Assembly: GCA_026168455.1 (NCBI GenBank)
Contig: CM047426.1
Coordinates: 88,873,986-88,937,985, forward strand
DNA from: Theocolax elegans
Lineage: Eukaryota > Arthropoda > Insecta > Hymenoptera > Cerocephalidae
Length of the DNA stretch: 64,000 nt
Direction of reading: 5' to 3'
The number at the start of each line of letters is the position of its first letter. Positions within the stretch are counted from its first letter, which is position 1. Positions 12,601 to 30,100 of this stretch are shown piece by piece. The position numbers and the translations under genes were made by a program. The notes under the pieces were generated by a model. It did no database searches, had not been told where the DNA came from, and saw only the letters and a list, made by a program, of their open reading frames with translations.

Positions 12601-15600
12601 ATGCTTACCCACAAAATATACCCTCCCCGGTTTTCGTCTGAATAATAAACAGTCCTGCATCAATTCATAATTCAATTAATGTTTGCATCCTCCATCGCTA
12701 TATGGTTACGCCAAGCATTTTAACATTTTCTATGTATATGTAGGTGTGTGAGTTTCGTCTTTTCCTTAGAATCGTGCTATATCTTTCACCATAACTAAGC
12801 TTGCATTTGCACCCAGTCATTTTCTCTCTCACTCGTTTTATAGCGCACCACCACATTTATATACTATATGTATATATACAGATATACTTACGGGTGAGCT
12901 TGACCATAAGGATCCACAGTTTGTTAAACTGACCGAGTTTCCTACGGCGTTTCGACGCCAACCAAGAATGAAGAATCTCGTTTATTCCAGAATATTTTAA
13001 TCTACATTTTTTACTCGTCCACTTGAGATGTGCTCAAAGATGATGAGACTTTCTTAGGAGAGAAATATTTATTAATTATAATGTAATTTCTTAAATTTAC
13101 ATTTTGTTATCGATAATAAAAAATAATGCAAAATAAATAAGACGAGAGGCTTTTGTATTATTCCTCCAGTTACGTATACATTATTGGTAGATCGGATATT
13201 TATGATCAGCTATAGATGAAAAATCAGAAAAATATGGGATTACAGGAAATCTTATCGGTTTTCACGTGAAATCTTTCTTGTAAATCTGTCTGGGCGAATT
13301 CGGAATGCACCTGCTGACGTTCCCCGCTGTAAGTTTTATCAGAACGATCGTGTAGGTGTACTTCGTTCGGAGAAGAAAATGCTGTTGATGCGTATTGTTA
13401 GTGGCGCGTGAAATGGAGTTTCGCGCCATGATTCGCGGAAGTCGATTGAACGAGGGGTTCGTTGAATTGTTGGAGAGGGAAAAAGCACAATGCGCCCTAG
13501 ATGCATGTATATACCTACGTGGAGATCGAGAGAATACGATGTTAAAACGTAAATGCCACGTTTCGAATAGTATCATTCAAGTTGGCAGATGTGCCTTGAA
13601 ATTAAGAAAATTTTCTGCAAATTGCCTATATATGATAATGTAACGTTACAATTTATTATCTTCTTTTTTCTTCACAATTGATTACAAAATTACGGCGAAT
13701 GCAATAAAACCTTTCAAGTTTTTTCTTAAACTGATTTAAGATAAGTAAAAAGAAGATGTGATAAAAAGCATACGTTAAGAAAAATTATTTATCTTTAGCA
13801 AAAATAATCGTAAATTTGTTTTTGGATAAATAGAGATCTTAAATTTGTAAGCAACTGGTTTGTCCAGCGACCGTAGTAGTTCGAAAAAACGAAGTAACGC
13901 AAAATGTACAAAATACTGTGAAACAGTTATTTAATGGTCTTTTAATGAGTCTATCGCAGGCGTTTACAACGATATTAACAGACCTGTTTTTTTTTAAGCA
14001 ACACTTCTGCCCTCCCTCTCGTGTGTAGTTCGCATCATTCCTCAATCAAATCTCGCCTGTTTCCAGCACCTCGTGAAATCGTTTGCCTCAGCTTTCCGTC
14101 GAGTTTTTTTTTTCCTTTCCCTCGTCTCGAGTGTTTTCCATTTCTCGTAAATATAGTTGTTTGACAGATTGCGCGCGCGCGCGTAGAAGCGAAAAAGGCA
14201 AAGAAACTAGGTCGCGGGTATTTACTTTTAAATCCATAAAGAGCTTTACTCGAAAAATCAAATTCAAATAAACAGCATGTATGTTTCCATACGCGCTAAC
14301 ACTTTGTTACCGAATTTTTTTTTTCTCCGTAGTGCAACTTTATTATTTTTAACGTTACGTGGATTAATAATCATTAATGCAGTATACCAAAGGTGGAACA
14401 ATACATTTGCATTGGTACATTTTCCTTTCATTAATATCAATTAAGACGAAAAATAATTCTTCCATGTACATTTTATGAAGTACAAACTGCATTAGGATAA
14501 ATGCAATATAGATTACAAGGGTCCATTATTTACATGACCTTTCGTCTATATTATCAGGATCCCGTAGGTTCTGCTTCCCCTTATCTTCCTTAATTTACGG
14601 AAAACCCGAATCTAAACGCTAACGCAATAGGTAGAGCATATATCAGAGGTACGTGCAAGCTCAAGCTTCAAATTATACAGTAACTCATAGTTGTATATTC
14701 AATGTTCCTCCGTTTTCCACTCGATATATTTATAACTGTTTTGTTCGACTCTCGTCCCTCGAATAATCCTGGTCATGCAAAATTACGACGCTGATTTCCG
14801 TTACGCTCTAATTATAAACGTTCGACATACGAAATCTAATTACCGCGCATTGCCACCCCCTATACCAAGGGAATTCGCAAAGGGAATCGGCCCACGTTCG
14901 ATGCGAGGTTATAATGACGCTTAAATTGCAATGTCTCTGTACATTATTTGGTTTACCAACTCATTTTTATTTTTATTTTTCTCTTTTTTTCATTCATTTT
15001 ATATTTAAATTGAATTATAGTTATAGTTCGTTACGATTGTTATTTTTCACCTCTATCTTTATCGCGTCGAAATTTGTTTACTTTCTCTTCCTCTTTCATT
15101 TGCTGGAAAATTGAAACAATTCGATCGTAATTTATGATGCATTCCCTGTTAGGTTATTTCTACCTATTTTTTTTATTCGTTTATATGCGTTGTTTTTAGA
15201 GATACAAATTGAAAATACACCGATATGTAATTTACTGTACGATTTAATAGCGCTTTTATTGGATTCACTGCGTAACGGTAAAATTAAAATGTTATGTATT
15301 ATGTAGGTGTCGATGTCGATCATATGTCGTAGATGCATATCTATTATTTGATATTCTGAACGATAACGTGGTTGATGCTTGTCTATTAACTCGTGAAGTG
15401 TTTTATTATAAATATTTATTCATGCGCTGCATTTCTAGTACAAAAAAATCGGTCAAGTTATCAAACAATACTAAAAATCAAAATTTAATGCAATTAATTG
15501 GATTATTTCGGATAACGGAGATAATTACAAATAAATATGTTTATAATAAGTATATATGTCATTAGAAATAATTAAATAATCTAAATTTAAAAGCAAAGTA

Positions 15601-16279
15601 GAAGAAATTAATAAATTTTGTATTTTAATAAATGTCTATTTTTTTTAAATTTTTTATTTATGACGTTACGTCATTTTATTTCATTTAACTCTAAATTATG
15701 CATCACGTCGAATAAAAAATTACTGTTCATTTTAGTAATACCAATGAATATGCACCTAATTATGAAAATACAAAGTCAAATCGAGTGAAAATTACAGAAG
15801 GTTAAATCGTAATTGCTATTATAGAAATAAAATTACCATATCGATTGGTATTAAAATTAAATTTCTTGAACAAAAATAATCGTGTAACAATATCAACTTT
15901 TAAGTTGATTGTGCATAAACGTATGTAAATTGTATATGTAGATTAATAATACTTGTAATTTTAAATTTGAGGAACGTTTACGAACAGCGCCGATTAACCC
16001 TTGCGTATAATACGAAATAACCGCTATACGCATTTTAATAAAAAATATATTATACCGGTGTATTTGGTAGTGTAGCCCAGTGATCGAAATTCGATAGGTA
16101 CTTTGTTGCGCGCATATAAAGTTGACGGTAAAATTAGGACGGAATATTTTTAAGCTCGTTTTAAACCACGCCGTATGACTCGCAGTACGTAACATTCTTT
16201 TGAATCGTATCGCTTCATGATTATTAAATAACTAAAGTTTATTAAAAAAATAATATATAAAACATTTTTTGTTGATATG
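9681..16279. other. Gene-free AT-rich stretch
   Basis: No gene is recognised. A TA microsatellite lies at 11722-11740 and an AT-only perfect hairpin at 10906-10950. A moderately GC-rich patch lies at 13262-13530. Confidence 0.45.
10906..10950. repeat. Perfect 16-bp AT-only inverted repeat
   Basis: AAATTAATTAATATTT at 10906-10921 is exactly complementary to 10935-10950, with a 13-base loop. It may be chance in AT-rich DNA or a remnant of a mobile element. Confidence 0.6.
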
Positions 16280-16444
16280 CTGAGAGAAAGGAATATTTGC
16301 GATAAATGAATATGTATTAATACATTTATTAATACACAGTGTATTTATCGTATATTAAGAAATTTTTATCTTTACGGAAGTTATACATTGTGTTTTAATA
16401 GTTAATACATATTCATTTCTTGCAAATATATTCTTTTCTCTCAG
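16280..16444. repeat. Foldback (MITE-like) element, ~165 bp
   Basis: The left arm (16280-16324, starting CTGAGAGAAAGGAATA) pairs with the right arm (16401-16444, ending TATTCTTTTCTCTCAG) over about 44 bases with a few mismatches and a 2-base gap. The interior holds further ATTAATACA-type sequence. I could not find a convincing target-site duplication at the arm ends, so a transposon family cannot be assigned. Confidence 0.6.
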
Positions 16445-19400
16445 TTATTATTTATTTTTTTTTGTAAATTATTGTATTACTCGAAAAACCATTAAAATTT
16501 AAAATAAAAATAATGGAAGATACTTTGAAATACACCACGTCATTAATTATCAATACTCAATCCGATGTATATCATGACATCAATGATATTACTCGTCCTA
16601 ATGGTTATATGGTCATCGAATTTTCCTATAGCACTTACAGTCAAACCTATCTCTGACCTATCGTTAATATAAAAGATCTGAAATCTTAACTCCATTTGAT
16701 CGTTATAAAGCGAGGAGGAATGATTGTTCATAACCCAGGCGTAAACACCGTAGCGACTACTCATCGTAACATCGGTTTTGATCGCGAGTCCCGCACTAGA
16801 AACGCCAGTGAGAGAGAGTGAGAGAGAGAGAGAGAGAAAGAGAATAAGGGATCTCGTTAACGTTCTCGAATTACCAGGAAACGGGTGGTACGGTAGGGAG
16901 TCGTTTCTACGACCTGTTACGATGAGGATGCCGCCGCAAAACTTCTGCCCACGCCGACGTGTAGAACCAAGTATGCCTTTGACGATATCCAGACGACCGC
17001 GCGAGGAGTATATTATACGACTGCTTCAACCTCTTCTCGTGTGAAACGTCTTTAGGCTGCGGGCGCAGCATTATTTTTTACACGATTATTCGCTTGCGGG
17101 TGCGACTGACCGTTTTGTGGGTGTAATCGTTCGGATGAATGGATACCTCGTATTGACCCGTTGGTTCCTTATAAAAGAGATCGCTCTACCTCTTCGAAAT
17201 TTATTTCTTACTATAGCTTTTTCTTACGTACGAGAGTTGTACTCGGAATTCTCGTAGATAATAGCGGATGAGTTATTACTTCCGATTTAATTTTGAATCG
17301 GTTTATACACGTGCAGATAATACGCGCATTTTACCTGAATGTTGAATGAACTTTTTTTTTTATTATATACTATAGTTAATCAGTGTATCTGTTTTACGTA
17401 ACAGTTTTTTTTTATGAATTTCATTGTAAAACGTATACTTTTGATTTATTTAGACATTTCGAAAATTATTGTTTACGAATGACCCGGTAACACGGTGACC
17501 GATACTTTATTTAATTAGCTAATGGTTTGATGCATTAAAAAAATTTCTAAAGACAAAAGAAAAATAAATTTGAGATAAACTATCCTTAGAAAGAAAATCT
17601 ATTAATTTTAATGAAGAACCGTTGTACCGTTACGTCACGTCGTCATTAATAATAACATGTACCCGGACGATTTTTTTCGTGGCGATCTTTTTGTCGATTA
17701 ACCGCACGAAAAAGATTAAAGAATAATATATGCCCGAAACAAGATTAATGCTCATCAAATCTCAATTCTAAAAGTGAGGCAAACGCTGCGTCACTCCGTT
17801 CAACAACGGTTCCCACCCTTCCTCCAGTATCATGTTGTGCACCACCACCCGCACCTCATTTTTTTTCCAACGGACTTGTTTCTCCATCTCTCTCCGCAAA
17901 TACTACGAATATGTGAACACGTATATATAGATTGTAGATTTCTTCGGACCAAAAAGACTGCAAGACACCGAGGAGTGAAAATAAATGCGCGCCGTGGCAG
18001 TCGCAGGCATCGCTGAATACAAATTAAATAAACCTTTCTCTCTTAGATATACCTTTCAGACGGGGTTCAGCCCTTTTGCGTGCGTCGAGTGGGTAACTAA
18101 CTGTACGGAGACACGCACGTGGCTTCGCCTAGTCCTTCGTCCTTTCCTTTCTTTATTCTTTTTTTTCGGGATGTCTATCCTTCTACAATTATTCCGTCGG
18201 CGTATCTCCTAGTCCCAGACATTTTCTTTTTCTGTATTCTTCATTGTTTTATATACCTATATATACACACCACATACTTTTACTTTCTTGGAGATACTTT
18301 TTTTTCTTGTTTATAGGTGTACCGGTGACCTTTTTGATTTTAGAATTAAATCAATGTCTCGGCGGATGTGCTAATGTGCACGTTGAATTAATGAATTTAC
18401 TCGTGATTCGTTTCCTTGAAAATGATGGAAGTACTTTTTTTTGGTTTTTTTTATTTCTACGAATTTATTGAATGAGGTATATGTTTTGGTGAAATACACC
18501 GTGGAATTGTTTTGAATGCGCTGTACAAGGGTTATAGTAATTTATGCAGTATACTGAATTAAATTACAAGTAATTAACGTTATGGTATAAATAGAATAAT
18601 CAAAGAGATTACTCTTTTTTACCCACTGCACGATCTTACCTAAAAGTTAGCAACAAAAATGCAGGATAAAAAAAATCAATTTTTTATTCATCTGTTTATT
18701 CTTTCATCTCTATCCTTTCACATCCATTCATTCTCCTTTCCTTTCGGTGGCTCTTCCGCTCTTTCTTCGTAGTTTCAGCTTCACCACGGATCAACATCCA
18801 TTTTTGGGTAAATTTTTCCCGTTTCGGTGGGGATAATTTATTGCCCACAGTACGAGCGCCGGCTTGCGACCAACTCTCTCTTTCTTTTATACCTATATAT
18901 ATTCTCTCTACCTCTCTTTCTTCCTCACCCGTTCTGTACTCCAAACCTATATATGTATATATATATATATATATCTATATTCTTTTTCTCCCGTCCGCTT
19001 TAGGCTCGAACTGCTCGATATTCAAAGCAGTCGAGCGGACGCTGCGCTCTGCACGAACAACCTTATCGCGATATTGTCCTGCGTATTTTTTTCTTTTTAC
19101 GACTCGGAGGAAGATTTGAATTTTTACTAATTTTTCGAACGTAGATTATTGTCGTTGATATTCAGGAATAAGGTTCTACTCCATACCCCCTCTTATTATT
19201 CTTCCTTTTATGACAGGAAACATGTTTTGTAGATTTCTCTTTTTGGATTTAAGTACCGAGAAAAGATTTACCGGGTGCAATAAAATTTACGTGACGCCCC
19301 GTACGTGCGCTATTATATCACGTTGTTAAAAATAAACTTATTAGTTTAATTTAACAAATATACCTCGTGAATTAGTCCGTCGATGTGAGTTTACATAGGT

Positions 19401-22400
19401 GCACCGAATTTTTCATTCGCTTCTCTTATATAATTATATATTATATGTTTATGTTAAAAATGAACATATAGTCATAGTTTATTTTATGATTTTTTTTATA
19501 TTCAAATGCATATGGAAATTGATCGTAAAAAATAAAAAAAAACAACAATCGATTTTCAAGCCAGCATCATAAAATTTCAATCAAAATTCACCATAAATTT
19601 TATTTTATATTTTTTGAAAACATCATATCCATCCTGTTTAAACTGGAGTTTTACATACTTACAATTTTTTAAATATTTCTTTTACAGCTACGCCATATAT
19701 ATAATATTTGTTGATTAAAATAATATACTTTGTAAGTATAAAATGTCTTTAACACTAAGAACATTTATAAAATAAAAAAGGAAAAGAGGAAAGAGGAATA
19801 TAGATTACGTAAGAAAATATTGAATCTATCGAATAAAATGTTGTGACAAGCAAGTATGTCGTTAAAACCAGGATTACACGCGGAAGTAGTACGCTTATCA
19901 AAAATTCGTGTATCGAGGGTTGGTTAATCCACATCTCTTGGATAGTTAGGTATAGGATTAAATTAGCCAGGGTACCCATCTCGCCTATACTACGGGGTTC
20001 GACGCGAATGAGACCGCAAAAGAGACTTTAATACCCCAACATCGTTGGGATATCTTGACCACGAGTGGTGTCGAGTGTTTCGTCACTGTTGCTCGGTACG
20101 CCACGTCGGTCCAACTAATCGTCACTCTGACCACAAAAGGTACGTTTCTTGATTTTTTCACACCCATACTAATCTCCTCGATCTCATGTAATAAATATAC
20201 TGAAAAAGATGTGTATGAAAACGACGATACTAAATAATTTTGAATAATTTGAATAGCTTAACGCACATATATAGATATCATTAAATATTAATTTCGATTA
20301 TGTAGGTGGGATAATGTATTACGACGGTTTATTTCATCTATTATCCTAATGCCTCTTTATATACCATGAATAATTGTGCTCTGTCAAAATGTATGTCATT
20401 CGGTACACTTTCTTGAGTAAGTTGCAAGTCACCTTATTTGATTGATTGACTCTAACTATATTCGATTTGTCGCTAATGGAAATATCTATATACATATTCA
20501 ACTGAATATATCTATTGTCATGCCGCGTTTCTTTGTGATATCGTCTAGTTAAACGATACTTAAAACCTTTGTAATCCATTTCGAACGTTTAAACAATCAA
20601 CTGATATGGTAATAATTCATGTACGTATAAATGTCAAATGAACTGTCAAATCCGTACGAATAGAAGTATCGTACGAGATTCAAAAAAGGAAACGTGTACG
20701 CATCGATTATAGTGATCTAAACTATTATAGTGTGTTATTACTGTCGTAGGCGTTAAAGACCAAATAAACCGAAACTCTAAAGAGACGCTTATCAAAATAG
20801 TCGGTACGCAAATTGGAGGAGGTAAAGTCAAACAATCAAGGTGAAAGAAAGGGGACGTAATAAAATGACCGAGTGCATACACGCGTTTAGGGTCCGTTCA
20901 AAGGCGAAAACAATACAGGAAGCGCAGACCCTCCGAGGAGTACGAGAAAATTGGGAAATCGACGAAAGCGCGACACGTGCGCTCGGGCCAACGTCCGAAC
21001 AATCAAACGGCCATAGTTTCTAACTACGCTATTCGAATTCGGTTGAGCGCACCTTTACTTGTATACATCTAGAGAGTTGAAACGGGAGCAGGTACGAATA
21101 GATAGCCAACACCAACACGCGGTCTACGAGTTTGGCAAAGAGGGAGAGAAGGTTACTTAACTTTTAGCCGGCCGTGCGCTCAAGCGATACCCTCATCAAT
21201 CTACCGAGTGCATGTGTGTGGGTGCACGCGCGTATACAACTTTGCATACGTATGTACGGTTCGAGCTTAGGAGAACTCTCGACGAGTTTCCACTCTCGTT
21301 TATTGATGGCGCTATATCAAGGTGTGCGCCCGCGGTTTATGCGATTTTAATGGAGGAAGCCTGCATATTTAAGACGGGCGTAAAGTCACTCGCGCGCACG
21401 CGTACCCGTTTATACGCTAACCTACATCTATATATGTATACCTCTATATCCTACCTAGGCTTTCCTGACTCGATTCCCAAGGTATAGGTAGATTAAATTT
21501 AGGAGAGCCCATCCAGTCGTACTAAAATCATCGGCTAAACCCAGAAAATTTAATGAATCCACTGACCTTTTACTCTAACCCCAAGATTTGTTTGAATCTT
21601 CTACTTCAAAACTTCCTTTTTTTTCATTTTTATTTTTTCACTTCTTCGTCTCCTGCGTTTCGTGTCTTTTTCATATTTTAGAAATAGATGGAAATCTACG
21701 GGTTTCATTGGATTTATATTAAAATCTGAACGCACGATATTATTAAACTTTCTTTACTATTCAAATATGTTTTTATCGTGTGCATTATTTATTAGCTGCA
21801 GTAACGGAAGAATTTAACCTGCAATTCAATCCAAATAATATTGAAAGTTTGTTCATTTGTTCATTTCGATGTAAACAAAATGACCTAAACAAAATTTAAT
21901 AGCAGTTACGAATAATACAGATTTAATTTGAGAAACAAATGGCAAAACAATTATGTATAGTAAAACTAAATATTATCATAGTTACGATCGCTACATACAA
22001 GTGCCTTATTATTGTTATAGTTTCACGATTGCAAAATGTGCAAACTTAACAATCAATGTATATATATATATATATATATATAAATGTATAAATGTATAAA
22101 CAAAACTTGTAAGTCCAAAAATTCATTGAAGGCACTCCCAATTGATTTTATCGAGTAACTTTTTTGAAATTTTGTTAAATTGTACTTTGAAATGTTCGTT
22201 TGAAAATTACACAATTTTTACCTAATCTGTATGATTATGAATGATGATTATGATAAAAAATCCACTAAAATTCACGTTTTCCACAACGGATTGAAATGTA
22301 TTCTTTTTACAAAAAACATGTTTAAATTTATTGAATGATCGCTTTTAAAATACAAAACATCTTTTTATTGTTTTGAATATTTGTAAGAATAGTTTTTTTC

Positions 22401-22419
22401 TCAATATAAACACTAAAGA
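16445..22419. other. Gene-free stretch with GC-richer patches and microsatellites
   Basis: No gene is recognised. It contains a GA-rich tract (16809-16844), AT repeats (18951-18980) and a TA microsatellite (22059-22082). GC-richer patches lie at 16770-17180, 18840-19080 and 20860-21440. Confidence 0.45.
20860..21440. other. GC-richer island, function unknown
   Basis: A stretch of roughly 580 bases that is visibly richer in G, C and CpG than its surroundings. No conserved protein motif or tRNA-like structure is seen. It could be a regulatory island. Confidence 0.25.
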
Positions 22420-25489
<3,070 letters not shown>

Positions 25490-25519
25490 CGTTTACTTAT
25501 GTTTCGTAATTAGAGTAAA

Positions 25520-27054
25520 AAGAATTTATTTTTAAATTAAGATGTTTAAATACGTAAGTATTTTATTTTACTAAACTTTTGAAGTTAACTTGTCTATAAT
25601 TACGTGTTTAAACATCGACAATTAATTCATAAATTATAATTACCTAAAATGGCTGTAAATTACTTCAGTCAGAGATACATAATTATCGACGTAGTGTATG
25701 TTTACTATTGGTAAACTTTAGAGCAATGACCCGGTTATCACAAATTGGTAAGTAAACGTTTACCATCTTCTTTTGTTAATGAGCTGTACCTAACCGCGAT
25801 TAACTGTATCCTAATCTAATCGATTAGATCGTTAATCAAATAGCCGAATTATAATTAAATATAATAAATTGGTTACATAATTGGGTAGTCAATTTTTTTT
25901 ATACAAATTTAACACATTAAGATTAAAGTGCACAGAGCAAAATGTTAATTTATCAAATTACTCTTAACTTCTACTTCTCACTTATCTAAATTTTTTATTG
26001 GCATTGATTTGGGAGCATACAAGGAGCGGCATTAAGCCATATAAATAAATACATATACCCAATAAATAGAATATGTATTGAATTGAAATGAAAGCATATA
26101 ATTCTTTAAGTAAATATAATATATACTACCCTACAATAGTTTCATCAAGATTATAAGAATTATAATTTAACTATACTTTACAAGAATAATATATGTTGAG
26201 AAAAAATATATACAATTTTTAAAAAGCATTAAATTACTTAAAAAAAATTTTTTTGCGTAGAAATCATAAGGCATCTTCAATTCGCAAGAGGTATTTTCCT
26301 TATAAAATTGTATAATAAAAATGCAGATTAAACAACACTAAATAAACATAAATTTAATTTGATACAATCCAATGATGCAGTTATACCAGACGAATCCCAT
26401 CAAAGTTCCGATTTGATATCTAGAAAACCGAATGCGTATATAGAATCGTGCTCTCGGCATTTAAAAGCATATATACAAGCGTGTACACTAAGCTGGGTGT
26501 GTCTATATTTAACCGAAGCCTCCTCTCCGTAAAACAAAAAAAGGTAAGTAAATATATACGCGTCTTGTTTCAGAAGCGAGCTCTTCAATCGCAAGAGATA
26601 CGCAGACATCAATCGTTTCCGCGCTCGAGGCTACATAACGCACATCAATAAAAGCGCGAGTTGATTGATTCACACTGTATCATTTTTTTTTTTTTCAAAT
26701 CGAGAGAACATCCGTACGTAGGCAAAAAAATGTATAAAAGAGGTCAATTTTTCAGAGAGCCTCGGATCGGTTTAATAATACACGATCTCAATTCATCCCC
26801 CTCTTTTCTGATGGTTGAAACATTAATCGCGCTGAAAGGAACCGTTCAACTGTTTTATTCAGGTGACTTTTGCACCTATAACTAGACACATTTGAAAGTA
26901 CCCTGTTGATGTGTGAGTATACACGCATGTTTGTGTCTTGAGATCGTTCGATGATATTTAATTCCGTCCTTTCTGCAACTTACCTACCGTACATACGTTA
27001 CCCCTATGAATTTACGATGCTCGATCAAAATTTCAACATCGTTTACAAGCGTAA

Positions 27055-27070
<16 letters not shown>
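25520..27070. repeat. Duplicated block, copy 2 (non-coding)
   Basis: The core, from about 25640 to 27056, matches copy 1 almost perfectly. Towards the left edge the identity falls progressively. Only anchors such as AATTTATTTTTAAA (25523; copy 1 at 22422), AACTTGT and TTACGTGTTT remain, and the offset drifts from 3094 to about 3101 through many small deletions. At the right it enters a normal-sized TG tract (27057-27110) and then unique sequence. Confidence 0.85.
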
Positions 27071-27102
<32 letters not shown>

Positions 27103-27110
27103 TGCGTGTG
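27057..27110. repeat. Interrupted TG microsatellite
   Basis: About 39 bases of TG, then TATGTGTGTGCGTGTG. It occupies the position that corresponds to the giant array after copy 1, and its interruptions are typical of an ordinary TG microsatellite. Confidence 0.9.
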
Positions 27111-30100
27111 TCTTTCGTCGCGCAGAGTGTATTGTACGTTATAGATCAAAGGGGGGCGTGTATTTTGTAATATTTATGAATTCCTTTGTACAATGTATTT
27201 TCAAATTTTTTGCTTTTATGCATCTTTTTCAATTCATCGAGGGTTTCAGCATAAAAAATCTAGTTGGCGTACGTATTGATTCAAACGCTTATACATTTTA
27301 TCATCAATATATAGTTATTTACTATCTGGATATCGTTCAAGAATACTTTCTTTCCTCTACTTTTACAAAGTGGTTGATTATTTAAATTTAATACAGTAAT
27401 ATAATACAGCAGACTTTCTTTATATTGACTTCTAACGATCCTAAGTAAGTTTATAAAAAATGTATATATTAAATAAATGAAAAACAAATAACTAATTATT
27501 AGTAAATTAATTATTATTACCCTGTATGTTGCGAATGAAAAATAGAGGAATCGTGCGCAATTTTCCTGAAACAAAATCGATATCTCTTGTAGACAATAGA
27601 ACGAGGATGCGGTTCTATAAAAGTCGCACGTAGGGAGGTGAAATAAGAGTAAGATGAATCGAGCTTCACGAAAGCTGAGCTTTTAGTTCGCTATAGTTCT
27701 TTCACTTTCATAAAAATTCTTTAGATTTGTCTTTAAACACACACACACACACACGCATACCCATACACACACATATACGTATTTATCACTGCGTGCGCAT
27801 TAATTTATAACCAATGAATTTTTATGTACTTAATCAATCGTGCTTGAGAACAAATTATATTCATATGAATTTTATGAAAAATATTAAGTCGGAATTTACC
27901 TTTTTTTAGCAGAAAAGTTGACTATTAAATTTGGTGAGAAGTTAACAAGGTTTCAAATAATACATTGCGTATCGATTACTTCATTATGCATTGTGGATTT
28001 TATTATAGAATGAGGTAGTAATTAAAACTTAGTAAGATAATATTTTTCTAAGAGAAGAAACAAGTATTATCTAGAATCTATAGTTGATCAACAAGCGCGC
28101 ACTCGAATCATTTATAATATCTCATTGACATATCGTACGAAACCCTCACGTTTGATAGATTAATTTCTGTTATGGAATTATTAGAATGGCATACCTTTAA
28201 ATGAAAGCAATACTCGATCGTTCTTTTTTATTTACAAAAGAAAAATTGCTCTTTAAATGTTACAACTATTAAGACAGAAATTTAATTCCTGGATGACGAT
28301 ACTGTTTTCATCAGAAAATTCATCTAATACTGATTGTATCGCATAGATACGTTAAAATATTGTCCATATCAAAACCTTTTCATGATTGATGAGTCTAAAC
28401 TTTGTAACTCTGAATCGGAAGATCGTTAATTTCTTTCATTTGTTCAAAAAAGTAAAATTCAATCGTAATGTTTGATCTAAAACACGCGATATTTTGGTTG
28501 CATGGCACTTGGTACACAGAATAGATAGAGAGAAGGGATAGAGAATCCTACCTATATACGTTGAAAGTACACAATAAGAGAGGCACTTAGCCACGTGTAC
28601 CCGATATCTTTAGCCCCAGAGCCTCGAGAAAGAGAAAGAGAAAGAGAGTGGAGAAGAGATGTAAGTTCCGCGAGTCTTCGCATGGTATAACGACTTATCG
28701 CGTTACAAGGTCCCAGCGTCTTCGCCCGCGCTCTCGCACACGTGTCCCACAGCCCACAGCATGAGGCAAGTCATGCGGTTATACTTCCTCGTTTGCCGTT
28801 AGGCCAAACCCAAAGAGATAGACGACACCGTTCGTGAGGTATAAGCTCAACCTCGACTCGCTCTACTGTTTCACGGTTGGCGTGCAATTATTTATCAACC
28901 TATTCATATCGCTCTCTCTCTCTCTCTTTCTCTTTGGTCCCTTATTCTACTACCTCTGGCTCTTCCGAGCCCGAAGGAGAAAAGGGGAAAGATACCGAGA
29001 AAGAGCAAGAGACACGAGACTGAGAATTGTTAGATAATGCTGAATGCCAAGGTATACGCGAAGCTATGTTTTATGGCGGGTATGCTATCTTTTGTATTTG
29101 TAATATCTATAGGCTGTTATGCTTTTACAGTTGGAATTAGGGACTTGGCTAATGTATGTGGAAACATTTTTTAATTCGAAAGGTCGTCGTGAGTATCGTG
29201 ATGCGAAATAAATAGTTTTTCGCTCTAAGGTCGTTTACATTTTTATTAACCTTTAGAGGACTGGAACACCTGTACATGAAACAAAAATATCTCTTTATTA
29301 AATAAAAAAACGAATTTGATACTTTGTATGCTGGTAGTAACATGTACCTATTGTTTAAATTGAGATTTTAAACATTTTAATCGTACACTGTTTTAAATTT
29401 CAACATAATCATAATTATTTCACGATGAATGATAGTTAATACTTTTGGAAATTATTCTAGAATTTTTTAGTAAATTGTAAGTTACGCACAATGAAATATT
29501 TTGTAATAGAACAATTTAAGAGTAGCCTTACCTAAGTTTACAGGAGGGGGGGGGGGGGGAGAAGAGTGACGGATCATCGACATTTTACCCATGATAATTT
29601 TAACATATTCGACAATCACTTTATGCATTTTTTAAAGAAGAATTTCAAATATCCGTCCTATAAAGGTTAATTGCGGTCAAATTATATATTATATACTAAG
29701 AATTACCATCATATACTTTGTATACTTAATTATTTTTAATGAACCACTTGACCAAATAAAAATGTTTACCTTACTTCCGAAAACAATTACGAGATATATG
29801 TTTATTTCTTCATAATAGCATATAAATATCTAATAAGAAAAATAACTAGGTTAAAAAAAATATTGGAAATATTGAGAATCTAAGTATAATATCGCGACTA
29901 ACAGAAGCTGTGTTCTCGATGTCGTCTACGCCGGGGACGCAATCGGTTTCCCACTGCATGTATATACCTATATATACTCCTAGAGACGTGTACCTTTATC
30001 ATAACCATTCTCGCATAAGTTTCGCGAGGTCGTTACGAAAAGGAATTTGTAGTCGCTGGAGGTTGGTATAACGGAGACTTCGCGGGGGCCAAGCTCTGCT

